DNA of 64,000 nucleotides from Alphaproteobacteria bacterium (lineage in GTDB: Bacteria; Pseudomonadota; Alphaproteobacteria; Acetobacterales; Acetobacteraceae), in NCBI GenBank assembly GCA_017307285.1, contig JAFKFI010000063.1, forward strand, positions 1 to 64,000. Reading direction: 5' to 3'. Positions within the stretch are counted from its first letter, which is position 1. Each line of letters begins with the position of its first letter. The position numbers and the translations under genes were made by a program. Below, in pieces: positions 25,819 to 34,583 of this stretch. The notes beneath the pieces were generated by a model. It was not told where the DNA came from. It saw only the letters and a list, made by a program, of their open reading frames with translations, and ran no database searches.

Positions 25819-26169
25819 ATGGACATCTATCATGTGTGGTGCGACCTCAAGCCTGGCACCGGCGACGCGCAGTTCTGCGATCAGGTGGCGGGCTACATGG
25901 GCCATCTGCAGGCCGAAGGGCTGATCGCGGGATGGCGGCTCACCCGTCGCAAGCTCGGGCTCGGGGCGGCAGGGCTCGGCGAGTTCCACATCATGATCGA
26001 AGTGCGGGACCTGACGCAGCTCGATGCAGCCTTCCAGCGTGTCGCCTCGCGTGGCGAGCCGGTCGAGGGGTTCCATTTCGGCGTCAACTCGCTGGTCCAG
26101 AACGCGGTGTTCGCGCTCTACCGGGATTTCCCTGACCCGGTCAGGCAGCGCGGGGCGGAGCGTTTCTGA
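25819..26169 (+). CDS. DUF6614-type small conserved protein
   Basis: A 116-residue protein of ferredoxin-like (dimeric alpha/beta barrel) appearance: MDIYHVWCDLKPGTGDAQFC, then GYMGHLQAEGLIAGWRLTRR, EFHIMIEVRDLTQLDAAFQR and FHFGVNSLVQNAVFALYRDF. By memory it fits the uncharacterised DUF6614 family. A purine-rich GGGAGGGCGG precedes the ATG at 25819; an in-frame ATG at 25786 is less likely. Its 3' end overlaps the tail of the convergent TPR gene by 29 bases. Function unknown. Confidence 0.72.
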   Translation: MDIYHVWCDLKPGTGDAQFCDQVAGYMGHLQAEGLIAGWRLTRRKLGLGAAGLGEFHIMIEVRDLTQLDAAFQRVASRGEPVEGFHFGVNSLVQNAVFALYRDFPDPVRQRGAERF

Positions 26170-27691
26170 GCGTCTCGGCGACGCTGGCCACGACGCCGGA
26201 CCAGTGCCCGGGCCGCTCCTGGCGGAACAGGCGCATCGAGCTGTACCAGGGCGAGTTGTCCCGCCCGAGCATCCAGCGCCAATCCGGTGCGAAGGGCAGC
26301 ATGACCCAGACCGGCCGGCCGAGCGCGCCGGCGAGATGGGCGACCGAGGTATCCACCGTGATCACCAGGTCGAGCGCCGCGACCAGCGCGGCGGTCGCCG
26401 CGTAGTCAGTCAGACGCGCCGTCGGGTCGATCAGCCCCGGCATTGCGGCGGCTTCGACGGACCGAGGCCCGAGCTGGAGGCTGACGAAACACTGGCCGGG
26501 AACCTCCAGCAAAGGCGCCAGAGCGCCGGGCGGCAGCGAGCGGCGCCGGTCGTTGGCATGCGCGGGATTGCCGGCCCAGACGAGGCCGACCCGACAGCCT
26601 TCAGGCAGCGTGGCGCGCCAGGCCGCGGCCCAGGCGGGATCGGCCTGCAGATAGCCCGACGGGGTGGGAACGGTCTCTGGGGTGGTGGCGAACAGGCGGG
26701 GGAGGCTCATCTGGTCGACCCACACATCGTAGCGGGGCAGGCCCATGCCCTGCGGCGTCAGGGCCGGCGAGGCGGGCAGGGTTCGCAGCAGGGGGATTAG
26801 CCTTGCGTCGCAGACCAACTCGACCCGCGCACCGAGGGCAACGAGGCGGGGGAGATAGCGGCTGAGCTGGATCGCATCGCCGAGGCCCTGCTCGGCGCGC
26901 ACCAGGATGGTGCGGCCGGCCAAATCCTCGCCCATCCAGGATGGTCCGGGCAGGTCCGGGAAGCCGCCGTGGAAGCGGCGGTGCCGCTTGCGCCACTCGC
27001 AGCCGGCGAAGCCCGCCGCGAAGTCGCCGGCGAGCAGGCAGGCCACGGCGCGGTTCCAGTGCGCCTCGGCGAAGTCCGGCCGCAGTGCGATCGCCGCGTC
27101 GCAGGCGGCCACGGCATCGTCTAGGCGGCCGGTCGCGGTGAGGATGAAGCCGAGACTGGCATGGGCCTCTGCGAGCGCCGGATCGAGCGTGATCGCGGCC
27201 CGGCAGAATCGTTCGGCCTCGTCGAAGCGGTCGAGATCAGCCCAGGCATTGCCGAGATTGAGGTGCGCGGCGGCGTGGCGCGGCTGGCGTGCGACCGCCT
27301 GGACCAGCGAGGCGATCGCCTCCTCGGTGCGGCCGAGCGCGCTCAGCGCGGTGCCGAGCAGGAAATGCGCCTCCGGCTGGTTGGGATCGAGCGCCAGCGC
27401 GCTTTCGGCGGCATCGACCGCGCCGTTCTTCTGTCCCACCTCGAGCCGGGCGCGGGCGAGGGCAAGGCGAGCGCCGGTGTGCGACGGCCGCACCTCCACC
27501 GCACGGGCGAGCAGGCTCGCGGCGCGATCGGCGCGACCAGCGGCGAGGTCGAGCAGGCCGTGCAGGTAGAGCGCTTGCGGCTGGCCGGGTTCCGCTTGCA
27601 GCACCTCGCGGTAGATCGCCCCGGCCGCCGCGGCGCGGCCGGCCCGCTGGTGGTCCACGGCGATCAACAATGCGTCCGCGACACTAGGCAT
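26141..27691 (-). CDS. TPR protein with glycosyltransferase-like C-terminal domain
   Basis: A 516-residue protein. The N-terminal 260 residues are about seven TPR units (for example GRADRAASLLARAVEVRPSH and NLGNAWADLDRFDEAERFC). The C-terminal half is a GT-B-like domain (GRTILVRAEQGLGDAIQLSR at about residue 290; VGLVWAGNPAHANDRRRSLP; LVITVDTSVAHLAGALGRPV; LPFAPDWRWMLGRDNSPWY). This architecture matches the bacterial TPR proteins related to O-GlcNAc transferase and heptosyltransferase family 9 that modify flagellin or polysaccharides. The acceptor is unknown and no flagellar genes are near. The ATG at 27691 follows the end of the antisense frame. Confidence 0.85.
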   Translation of the reverse strand: MPSVADALLIAVDHQRAGRAAAAGAIYREVLQAEPGQPQALYLHGLLDLAAGRADRAASLLARAVEVRPSHTGARLALARARLEVGQKNGAVDAAESALALDPNQPEAHFLLGTALSALGRTEEAIASLVQAVARQPRHAAAHLNLGNAWADLDRFDEAERFCRAAITLDPALAEAHASLGFILTATGRLDDAVAACDAAIALRPDFAEAHWNRAVACLLAGDFAAGFAGCEWRKRHRRFHGGFPDLPGPSWMGEDLAGRTILVRAEQGLGDAIQLSRYLPRLVALGARVELVCDARLIPLLRTLPASPALTPQGMGLPRYDVWVDQMSLPRLFATTPETVPTPSGYLQADPAWAAAWRATLPEGCRVGLVWAGNPAHANDRRRSLPPGALAPLLEVPGQCFVSLQLGPRSVEAAAMPGLIDPTARLTDYAATAALVAALDLVITVDTSVAHLAGALGRPVWVMLPFAPDWRWMLGRDNSPWYSSMRLFRQERPGHWSGVVASVAETLRNAPPRAA

Positions 27692-27788
27692 GAGCGATTG
27701 TGGCGCGAAGCCGGTGAAGCAACCGTGAAGGCACGTTGCCAATCCATCGGGGGGCGCCCACGATCGGCGGTACTTCGGGGAGAGAGCG

Positions 27789-28544
27789 ATGACCAGGACG
27801 GCGGTTGTCACCGGCGCGGCATCCGGGATCGGCGCGCACACTGCGGCGCGATTGATCGAGGACGGTTGGACGGTGTTTGGTCTCGATCTCGCCGGGTCGG
27901 GCCTTCGCGAGCGCGAGGGCTTTGTCCCGCTGCCATGCGACGTCCGCGATGCGGATGCGGTGGAGCGTTCGTTCGCCCAGGCGGCGGAGCGCGCGCCTCG
28001 GCTCAACGCGCTGATCGCCTGTGCTGGCGTGCTCCGGGTAGGGCCGCTGGAGAGCGTGTCGGTCGAGGAGTTCGACCTGGTGTTCGGCGTGAACACGCGC
28101 GGGAGCTGGCTCTGCGCCCGTCACGCATTGCCGATGCTGAAGCAGGCGGCCGCGGCGGGCGAGGTGGCGCGGATCGTTTTCCTGTCATCGGTCGCGGCGA
28201 TCCGGCCGAAGATCGACAGCGGCGTGTACGCGGCTTCCAAGGCGGCGGTGAGCCAACTCACCCGCGTTCTCGCCGTGGAATGTGCCGAACATGGCGTGCT
28301 GGTGAACGCCATCGCGCCGGGAACGGTCGATACGCCGATGGTGCGCCCGGTGACGCAGGCCAGTGTCGGCCGCTACCGCACCTCGGGCCCATCGCCGCTC
28401 GGGCGGGTGGCGCAGCCCGAGGACATCGCACGGGTGGTCCGGTTCCTGCTAAGCGAGGAGGCGGATTACGTCACCGGCACGATCATCCCGGTGGACGGCG
28501 GCACCTCGGCGGCGTTCGTGCCGGCGGGCGCCACGTCCCGCTAG
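27789..28544 (+). CDS. Short-chain dehydrogenase/reductase (classical SDR)
   Basis: A 251-residue NAD(P)-dependent oxidoreductase. VTGAASGIGAHTAARLIEDG is the cofactor glycine motif (residues 8-15 of it), ALIACAGVLRVG stands at the NNAG position (altered to ACAG), and the catalytic residues are in VFLSSVAAI (Ser) and YAASKAAVSQLTRVLAVEC (Tyr-x3-Lys). NAIAPGTVDTPMV and YVTGTIIPVDGGTSA complete the classical pattern. The sequence resembles 2,3-dihydroxybenzoate/levodione-type SDRs, so the substrate is undetermined. Preceded by GGAGAGAGCG and divergent from the TPR gene. Confidence 0.9.
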   Translation: MTRTAVVTGAASGIGAHTAARLIEDGWTVFGLDLAGSGLREREGFVPLPCDVRDADAVERSFAQAAERAPRLNALIACAGVLRVGPLESVSVEEFDLVFGVNTRGSWLCARHALPMLKQAAAAGEVARIVFLSSVAAIRPKIDSGVYAASKAAVSQLTRVLAVECAEHGVLVNAIAPGTVDTPMVRPVTQASVGRYRTSGPSPLGRVAQPEDIARVVRFLLSEEADYVTGTIIPVDGGTSAAFVPAGATSR

Positions 28545-28548
28545 CGCG

Positions 28549-28923
28549 CTACCGCCGATCCAGGCTGAACCGCCCCGCGCCCCACGCGGCGAGCTGCAGG
28601 AAGCCGCCGGCCATCGCGATGTTCTTCATGAAGTTGATCATCTGGCCGCGGTCGCCAGGGTGATAGTGGGCGATCAGCGCGGTGGCGATGCACCAGACGA
28701 ACAGGACGACGGCGGCCCAGCGGGCGCGCCAGCCGACCAGCACCGCGATGCCGCCGAGGATTTCCACCAGCACCGCGACGATGTAGGCGCCGGCCGGCAC
28801 CGGCAACGCGAGGTGTCCCATCATCGCGATGGTCGACGCCGGGGCGAGTGCCTTGTTGATGCCGCCTTGGATGAAGATGGCGCTCATCAGGATGCGCCCG
28901 AGCAGGGCGATGAGGTGGCTCAT
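28549..28923 (-). CDS. DoxX family integral membrane protein
   Basis: A 124-residue protein with four hydrophobic segments: LLGRILMSAIFIQGGINKAL, GAYIVAVLVEILGGIAVLV, WAAVVLFVWCIATALIAHY and NFMKNIAMAGGFLQLAAWG. The HYHPGDRGQMINFMKNIAM region is the DoxX signature. Members take part in membrane-bound oxidoreductase complexes with superoxide/thiosulfate-related roles, or are only scaffold proteins. It converges with the SDR gene, separated by four bases, and is upstream of ndk in reverse order. Confidence 0.88.
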   Translation of the reverse strand: MSHLIALLGRILMSAIFIQGGINKALAPASTIAMMGHLALPVPAGAYIVAVLVEILGGIAVLVGWRARWAAVVLFVWCIATALIAHYHPGDRGQMINFMKNIAMAGGFLQLAAWGAGRFSLDRR

Positions 28924-28960
28924 CGTGCGTCCTTATCTTCCCCGGAAGGAGACGCCTGGG

Positions 28961-29383
28961 TCAGCCCGTTATTTCAATTCCGGCGAAGAAGAACGCGATC
29001 TCGATGGCGGCATTCTCCGCACTGTCCGAGCCGTGCACCGAGTTAGCCTCGATGTCCTCGGCGAACTGGGCGCGGACGGTGCCGGCATCGGCCTTCTTCG
29101 GGTCGGTCGCACCCATGATCTCGCGGTTGCGGGCGACCGCGTTGTCGCCCTCCAGCACCTGCGCGACGACCGGCCCGGAGGTCATGAACGTGACCAGCCC
29201 GGCGAAAAACGGCCGCTCCTTGTGTACCGCGTAGAATGCCTCGGCCTGCGGCTTGGTGAGCTGCAGCCGCTTCTGCGCGACGATGCGCAGCCCCGCCGCC
29301 TCGAAGCAGGCATTGATCTTGCCGGTGAGGTTGCGCCGTGTGGCGTCGGGCTTGATGATCGAAAGCGTGCGCTCGGTCGCCAT
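28961..29383 (-). CDS. ndk: Nucleoside diphosphate kinase
   Basis: Transfers the gamma phosphate among nucleoside triphosphates through a phospho-His. The 140 residues show [40 protein letters not shown], the core [18 protein letters not shown], and [20 protein letters not shown] with the catalytic His (about residue 117). Length matches bacterial NDKs. SD-like AAAGAGGCTTCCG precedes the ATG. Divergent from the ABC-F gene. Confidence 0.97.
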   Translation of the reverse strand: MATERTLSIIKPDATRRNLTGKINACFEAAGLRIVAQKRLQLTKPQAEAFYAVHKERPFFAGLVTFMTSGPVVAQVLEGDNAVARNREIMGATDPKKADAGTVRAQFAEDIEANSVHGSDSAENAAIEIAFFFAGIEITG

Positions 29384-29491
29384 GTCGGAAGCCTCTTTCT
29401 CGGGTGCGGGCGGGCTTTAGAGCAGCCATCCTGCCCCGGCAAGCCCCGCTTTCCCCTTCCCGCGCGGCGCCGGCCACCGTAAATCCCGCGC

Positions 29492-31357
29492 ATGAGCCTG
29501 CTTGCCATCTCCGGTGTCACCATCCGCCTCGGCGGACGCACGCTGCTCGATGCCGCCGACCTGACTGTCGAGCCCGGCCGGCGGATCGGCCTGGTCGGGC
29601 GCAACGGCGCAGGGAAGTCGACCCTCTTACGCGCCATCGCCGGCGATTTGGCAGTGGACGGCGGGACCATTCGGCTCGCCTCCCGCGCCCGGCTGGCCCA
29701 GGTCAAGCAGGAGGCTCCGTCGGGCGACGCGAGCCTGCTGGAGACCGTGCTGCAGGGCGACGCGGAGCGGCTCGCACTGCTCGCCGAGGCGGAATCCGCC
29801 GATCCGGCGCGGCTGGCGGAGATCCATGATCGGCTGCTGGCAATCGGCGCCGAAGCGGCACCGGCGCGCGCCGGCGCCATCCTGGCGGGCCTCGGTTTCG
29901 ACACGGCGGCCCAAGCGCGGCCGGTGGAAGAATTCTCGGGCGGCTGGAGGATGCGCGTGGCGCTCGCGACGGCGCTGTTTGCCAACCCCGATCTGCTGCT
30001 GCTCGACGAGCCGACCAACCATCTTGATCTCGAGGCGACGCTGTGGCTCGAGGGCTGGCTGGCCCGCTTTCCCGGCGCGGCGCTCATCGTCTCGCACGAT
30101 CGCGGCCTGCTCGACCGCGCGGTGGAGGCCATCGCGCATCTCGATCGCGGCAAGATCAGCCTCACGCCGGGCGGGTTCGACGAGTTCGTCCGCATCCGTA
30201 CCGAGCGCGCCATGCAGCAGAGCCGCGCGGCGGAGCGTGTCGCGGCGGAGCGGGCGCATATCCAATCCTTCATCGACCGCTTTCGCGCCAAGGCGACCAA
30301 GGCGCGGCAGGCGCAGGCGCGCATCAAGGCGCTCGCCCGGCTGCCGCAGATCGAGACCGTGATCGAGGAGGCGCCGACCCGCTTCGCTTTCCCCGAGCCC
30401 GCCCGTCTGGCGCCGCCGATCCTGGCGCTCGATCGGGTAAGCGTCGGCTATGATGGCAAGCCGGTGCTGCGCGGGCTGCATCTGTCGGTGGACATGGACG
30501 ACCGCATCGCGCTGCTTGGCGCCAACGGTAACGGCAAGTCCACATTGGCCAAGCTGCTCGCCGGGCGGCTGGAGCCGATTTCCGGCGAGGTGCGGCGCTC
30601 GGGCAAATTGCGGGTCGGCTACTTCGCCCAGCATCAGGCCGACGAGCTGGTCACGAACGAGACCCCGATCGACCATATGGCGCGCGCGCTGCCGCGGGCG
30701 TCGCCGCCGCAGGTGCGGGCGCAGCTTGCTCGCTTCGGCCTCGACGCGGACCGGGCGGAGACGACGGTGGAGAAGCTGTCGGGTGGCGAGAAGGCGCGGC
30801 TGCTGCTGGCGCTCGCCACGCGTGACGCGCCGCAGCTTCTGCTGCTCGATGAGCCGACCAACCACCTCGACATCGACGCACGCGAGGCGTTGGTGAAGGC
30901 GCTGGCGGATTTCGAGGGCGCCGTGCTGCTCATCACCCATGATCCCCATCTGGTGGAACTGGTGGCCGACCGGCTGTGGCTGGTGGCCGACGGCACTGTG
31001 CGTAGCTTCGACGGCGATCTCGATGACTATCGCGCCTTGCTTGCCGAGCGCGCCCGTCCCGCCGCCAGGCAGGACGCGCCGAACCGCCGAGACGACCGGC
31101 GCGACCGCGCCGAGGCGCGCGCCGCCCTCGCTCCGCTGCGCAAGCAGGCGCGCGCGGCGGAGGCAAGGCTCGCCAAGCTGGCCGAGGAACGCGCGGCGAT
31201 CGAAGCGAAGCTCGCCGACCCCGCACTATACGAGCCGGGCCGCGCGACCGAGGTCACGGCAGCCAACACGCGCCTCGCCGCGATCGCCCGCGAGGCCGCG
31301 TCGACCGAGGAAGAGTGGCTGGCGGCGGAGGAGGCGCTCGAGGGAGCCGCCGGATAG
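29492..31357 (+). CDS. ABC-F family ATPase (Uup/YheS type)
   Basis: A soluble tandem ABC protein of 621 residues with no membrane domain. ABC1: Walker A GRNGAGKSTLLRAIAGD (about residue 36), signature FSGGWRMRVALATALF, Walker B LLLLDEPTNHLDLEA. A linker helix follows (RAKATKARQAQARIKALARL). ABC2: GANGNGKSTLAKLLAGRLEP, LSGGEKARLLLALATRDAP, LLLLDEPTNHLDIDA. A C-terminal coiled coil of about 90 residues is rich in Ala/Glu/Arg. ABC-F proteins act on ribosomes or translation-stalled complexes, with Uup-like members also DNA-linked; the precise role is not decided by sequence. Confidence 0.93.
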   Translation: MSLLAISGVTIRLGGRTLLDAADLTVEPGRRIGLVGRNGAGKSTLLRAIAGDLAVDGGTIRLASRARLAQVKQEAPSGDASLLETVLQGDAERLALLAEAESADPARLAEIHDRLLAIGAEAAPARAGAILAGLGFDTAAQARPVEEFSGGWRMRVALATALFANPDLLLLDEPTNHLDLEATLWLEGWLARFPGAALIVSHDRGLLDRAVEAIAHLDRGKISLTPGGFDEFVRIRTERAMQQSRAAERVAAERAHIQSFIDRFRAKATKARQAQARIKALARLPQIETVIEEAPTRFAFPEPARLAPPILALDRVSVGYDGKPVLRGLHLSVDMDDRIALLGANGNGKSTLAKLLAGRLEPISGEVRRSGKLRVGYFAQHQADELVTNETPIDHMARALPRASPPQVRAQLARFGLDADRAETTVEKLSGGEKARLLLALATRDAPQLLLLDEPTNHLDIDAREALVKALADFEGAVLLITHDPHLVELVADRLWLVADGTVRSFDGDLDDYRALLAERARPAARQDAPNRRDDRRDRAEARAALAPLRKQARAAEARLAKLAEERAAIEAKLADPALYEPGRATEVTAANTRLAAIAREAASTEEEWLAAEEALEGAAG

Positions 31358-31380
31358 CAGCGCGCGGAAACTGCTCGCGC

Positions 31381-31408
31381 TTGAACGAACGCTCGCCGCA
31401 TATATATC
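31381..31408 (+). promoter_or_regulatory. Putative sigma-70 promoter upstream of the membrane-protein gene
   Basis: TTGAAC (31381-31386), 16 bases, TATATC (31403-31408). An unusually A/T-rich stretch (TATATATC) stands in the 270-base gap between the ABC-F gene and the 226-residue membrane protein. Nothing else stands out in that gap, which otherwise has ordinary composition. The leader would be about 215 bases, which is long; a short upstream gene was not found. Confidence 0.3.
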
Positions 31409-31629
31409 GTAACACGAGGAACCGAGCTCCCCCTCCGGCTCGCGGTGCCGCTGGCGCCGGGCCAGTCGAGGCGTGGGAAGCAGCGGACGACCGCCGATCC
31501 GACCCGCTGCCAGAGGTGTTCTGCCTGCCGTTCCCCTGCGTCGGCGAGTGTGACGTGGTGGCTTCGCGGCGCCTCACCGGCATTGTTCGCCTGCACGCGC
31601 CTCGCGGGTCACGACCCTGGAGGTTCGTC

Positions 31630-32310
31630 ATGAGTCAAGCTGTTATGGGCGGCGGTTACCTGGAGCGACGGTCGGTGGGCGGCCGGACGATGTCGGAGGG
31701 GGTATTCGGCGTCGTCGCGATCATTCTCGGCATCGTGGGCTTGGCGCTTGTCACGGCCCACCCCAATGTCATGCTGTATGTGGATGCGGTCGCGGGCATC
31801 GCACTCGGGGTCAGTCTCGTCGCTGTCGGTGCGGCGTTGGCCGCTTCCTATGGCCGGGTGCTTTCGCGCGTCGAGGGAGTTGATAGCTCGGGCGGCTCGA
31901 TGGCGGGTACCAGCATGGACGGCTTCCTCGGGGCCGCCGTGGTCATTCTCGGCATCCTTGCCCTCCTGCACATTGTTCCCTGGATACTGATCCCCATCCA
32001 GGTCATCCTGATCGGCGCCGGCATGATCTTCAACGGTGCCGCCTCGGTGCGGCTGGCCAATCTCGAGGCCGAGTTCACCGAGAGCCGTGTGGCGGTTCGC
32101 CGGGTGCTCGAGGAGGTGGTGTTCGCGACCGCGAGCGTGCGAATGGTCGCGGGTGTCGCAGTCGTGATCCTTGGCATCTTGGGCGTCGTCGGCACCGATC
32201 AGCCGATCCTGACCTTGGTTGCCATGCTCGTTGCCGGCACCGCGCTGCTGCTGAACAGCACATCGCTGAGCAGCCGGATGCTCGGCTCGCTGGTGCCGCG
32301 CCAGCCGTAA
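31630..32310 (+). CDS. Uncharacterised hydrophobic membrane protein
   Basis: A 226-residue protein with about six hydrophobic stretches arranged as three pairs: VFGVVAIILGIVGLALV, VDAVAGIALGVSLVAVGAAL; GFLGAAVVILGILALLHIV, ILIPIQVILIGAGMIF; MVAGVAVVILGILGVVG, LVAMLVAGTALLLNS. Each pair begins with a similar ...VVILGIL.. segment, suggesting internal triplication. No catalytic motif is visible and I do not recognise the family. The start ATG at 31630 follows GGAGG; the longer upstream frame lacks family character. It converges with the minus-strand DUF1971 gene. Confidence 0.7.
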   Translation: MSQAVMGGGYLERRSVGGRTMSEGVFGVVAIILGIVGLALVTAHPNVMLYVDAVAGIALGVSLVAVGAALAASYGRVLSRVEGVDSSGGSMAGTSMDGFLGAAVVILGILALLHIVPWILIPIQVILIGAGMIFNGAASVRLANLEAEFTESRVAVRRVLEEVVFATASVRMVAGVAVVILGILGVVGTDQPILTLVAMLVAGTALLLNSTSLSSRMLGSLVPRQP

Positions 32311-32316
32311 CCGGCT

Positions 32317-32616
32317 CTACTGGGTGCTCGGCCCGGCGTGGCGGTGGAATTCGACGTAGAACCGCACCGGGCCGAGCGGCGCCACCTCGTGCGGCACCGT
32401 GGGCCGCACGAGGCCGGGCGGCGCGCCGGGTTCCAGGACACGCTCCTCTCCTGTCTCAATCACTCGGTAGCGAAGGCGTCCTTCGAGCACGTGGATCAGG
32501 CCCCAGACGCCGGCGGCCGTGGTATGCGCACGGAGCAGGCCGGCGGGGACTGTCGCTTCCGTGAACACCGGCGTCTTGCGGTACGGCGCGACGCCATCTG
32601 GTAGCGCCGTGGTCAT
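32317..32616 (-). CDS. DUF1971 cupin-like protein (TehB-N type)
   Basis: A 99-residue protein matching the DUF1971 pattern also found fused to tellurite-resistance methyltransferases: LPDGVAPYRKTPVFTEATVP, then GVWGLIHVLEGRLRYRVIE and VRPTVPHEVAPLGPVRFYVE. It is a cupin-like beta sandwich with a probable metal His in VPHEV. Function is unknown, and no methyltransferase follows. Its ATG directly abuts the TGA of the upstream 122-residue gene, so the two are co-translated. Confidence 0.82.
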   Translation of the reverse strand: MTTALPDGVAPYRKTPVFTEATVPAGLLRAHTTAAGVWGLIHVLEGRLRYRVIETGEERVLEPGAPPGLVRPTVPHEVAPLGPVRFYVEFHRHAGPSTQ

Positions 32617-32985
32617 TCAGCGCCCCATCCAGGCCGGCGGGTCGCTGGCGGGAAATGAGAGTTCCGATGCGAGGTCCACCGCGTCGGCGCCGTATTCTGT
32701 CTCGCGCAATTCACGGATATCGGCCTCCGCGACGCGGGTCGCCTCGCGCGTGTGAGAGGTGGCGCGGGCGAGCACTTCGGCGAGCAACGCGCCGTGCACC
32801 GCGGAGAGATGATGTTCCACGGCGTCCTCGGAACCCGTCACGCAGTTGCAGAATGTCTGCGTGACGGCCGTGGAAACAGCCTGGATCAGCGGCCGGGAGG
32901 GCGCCTCCGACCACAGACGCAGGCTGAGTGTCACCGCCGCGTCTATCTGCTCGTCACTGGCCGCCTCGACATACTGATCCGTCAT
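32617..32985 (-). CDS. Uncharacterised conserved-looking small protein
   Basis: A 122-residue, largely helical acidic protein (TDQYVEAASDEQIDAAVTLS; VTQTFCNCVTGSEDAVEHHL; EATRVAEADIRELRETEYGA). No signal peptide, membrane helix or known motif is seen, and no family is recognised. The ATG at 32985 gives the cleanest N-terminus; an upstream frame exists but is shadow-like. It abuts the DUF1971 gene with no spacing and follows the acyl-CoA ligase gene after 68 bases, so it may belong to the same operon. Confidence 0.5.
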   Translation of the reverse strand: MTDQYVEAASDEQIDAAVTLSLRLWSEAPSRPLIQAVSTAVTQTFCNCVTGSEDAVEHHLSAVHGALLAEVLARATSHTREATRVAEADIRELRETEYGADAVDLASELSFPASDPPAWMGR

Positions 32986-33053
32986 GATGCCCCGCCTTTC
33001 CCGACAGATATCGAGCGGCCTACGAGCTTTGCAACGGGCGGGAGGCTGGCGGG

Positions 33054-34583
33054 CTACGAGGCCAGCCACTTCTCCACTTCGTGTCGCTGGATCTTGCCGG
33101 TCGTGCTGCGAGGCAGTTCGTCCACGCCGACAAAGAAGAATTGCTTGGGCCGCTTGTAGCGGGCGAGATTGGCGCGGCACGCCTCAATGAGATCGGCTTC
33201 GCTCAACGCCTCGTCGCGGCGTGCGACGAAGGCGACCGGCACCTCGCCCCAGCGAGCGTCGGCGCGGCGCACCACTACCGCATCCGCAACGCGGGGATCG
33301 CTCAACAGAACCTGCTCGATCTCGGCGGGATAGATGTTCTCGCCGCCGGATTTGATGAGGTATTTCACCCGGTCGACGAAATCGAGCGTGCCGTCCGGGT
33401 TCCGCACGAACACGTCGCCCATGTGGAACCAGCCGCCGCGAAAATCCTGCGCGTTGGTCTCCGGCGCGTTCCAGTAACCGCTGAACAAGGTCGGCCCGCG
33501 AAACGCGAGCTCGCCCGGCGTGCCGTCCGGCACGTCGCGATCGTCCGCGTCGACCAGTCGGAACCTGCCGATGGCACTAGGGATCTTCGGCAGGCGGGTA
33601 GGTGCCGCGCCGATCGGTACCCGGCCAGCTGAGGCCGGCGGCATTCCCGTTTCGGTCGCGCCAAAGGTGTTGGCGAAGGGCGCGCGCAGCAAGGTGGTTA
33701 TCTCGGCGAGCTGGTGGCGGGGCACGAGGTCCGCCATCGCGCCGATCAGCTTGATTCCCTTTGGCTCGCAGCCGCGTTGCTTGATGCCGGCGATCATGTC
33801 CTCGACCATGCCCGGCAGGACCGCGAGCCACCACAATCGCTCCGTTTCCACAGCGTGCAGGATACGGTCGAGGTCGTAGCCTGGAACGACGATCACCTTG
33901 CCGCCGAGGCAGAGCGCGTGGATCGACTGGTCGGCGGAGGCCATATGGAACATCGGCGGCCAGGCGACGAACACGTCGCCTGGTGCGAGGTCGAAATCGA
34001 CGCAGCTCGCGGTCATGCGCGCGATCTGCGCCCGATGGCTGATCAGCGCGCCTTTCGGATTTCCCGTGGTGCCGCTGGTGTAGATGATGATGTGGCCGTC
34101 CTCGGGCTCCGCGATGATCTCCGGTTCGATGTCGGATGCGGCGGAGAGGCGCTGCTCGTACTCGTCACCAAGCGCGACGATCCCGGTGAAGCCGAGGCGC
34201 CGCGCGGTGGCGAGGTAGTCAGGCGAGACGAATACCGCTTTCGGCGTGGTGAGGCCGACGCAGTGCCGCAGCTCGGGATCGGCGAGCCGCCAGTTCAGCG
34301 CGCAGACGATTGCCCCGAGTTTGCCGGCGGCGAAGATCAGCTCGAGATATTCGGCGCGGTTCTCCGACAGGATCGCCACCCGGTCGCCCCGGCCGATGTC
34401 GAGCGTGCCTAGCACGGCGGCGAGCCGGTTCACCCGGGCGTTGAATGCGCCGTAGGTGAATTGGCGCGCGCCATCGACGATGGCGAGGCGATCGGGATGC
34501 AGCCGGACGCGCCCGCGCAGCAGCGCGCCGATGGTCAGGCCGGCGGCCTGCGTCGCGAGTGCTGCGTCAATGCCGCTAGTCAT
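33054..34583 (-). CDS. AMP-dependent acyl-CoA synthetase/ligase
   Basis: A 509-residue adenylate-forming enzyme (ANL superfamily) that activates a carboxylic acid with ATP and CoA. Motifs: P-loop-like IIIYTSGTTGNPKGALISH (about residue 165), then FANTFGATETGMPP (A5), TLFSGYWNAPETNAQDF and WFHMGDVFVRNPDGT (A7). LIKSGGENIYPAEIEQVLL is the A8 hinge, and PRSTTGKIQRHEV carries the catalytic Lys (A10). Substrate chain length cannot be inferred. It overlaps the amidohydrolase stop by ATGA, so the two are coupled; together with the second ligase at 36456 it frames a catabolic locus. Confidence 0.92.
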   Translation of the reverse strand: MTSGIDAALATQAAGLTIGALLRGRVRLHPDRLAIVDGARQFTYGAFNARVNRLAAVLGTLDIGRGDRVAILSENRAEYLELIFAAGKLGAIVCALNWRLADPELRHCVGLTTPKAVFVSPDYLATARRLGFTGIVALGDEYEQRLSAASDIEPEIIAEPEDGHIIIYTSGTTGNPKGALISHRAQIARMTASCVDFDLAPGDVFVAWPPMFHMASADQSIHALCLGGKVIVVPGYDLDRILHAVETERLWWLAVLPGMVEDMIAGIKQRGCEPKGIKLIGAMADLVPRHQLAEITTLLRAPFANTFGATETGMPPASAGRVPIGAAPTRLPKIPSAIGRFRLVDADDRDVPDGTPGELAFRGPTLFSGYWNAPETNAQDFRGGWFHMGDVFVRNPDGTLDFVDRVKYLIKSGGENIYPAEIEQVLLSDPRVADAVVVRRADARWGEVPVAFVARRDEALSEADLIEACRANLARYKRPKQFFFVGVDELPRSTTGKIQRHEVEKWLAS

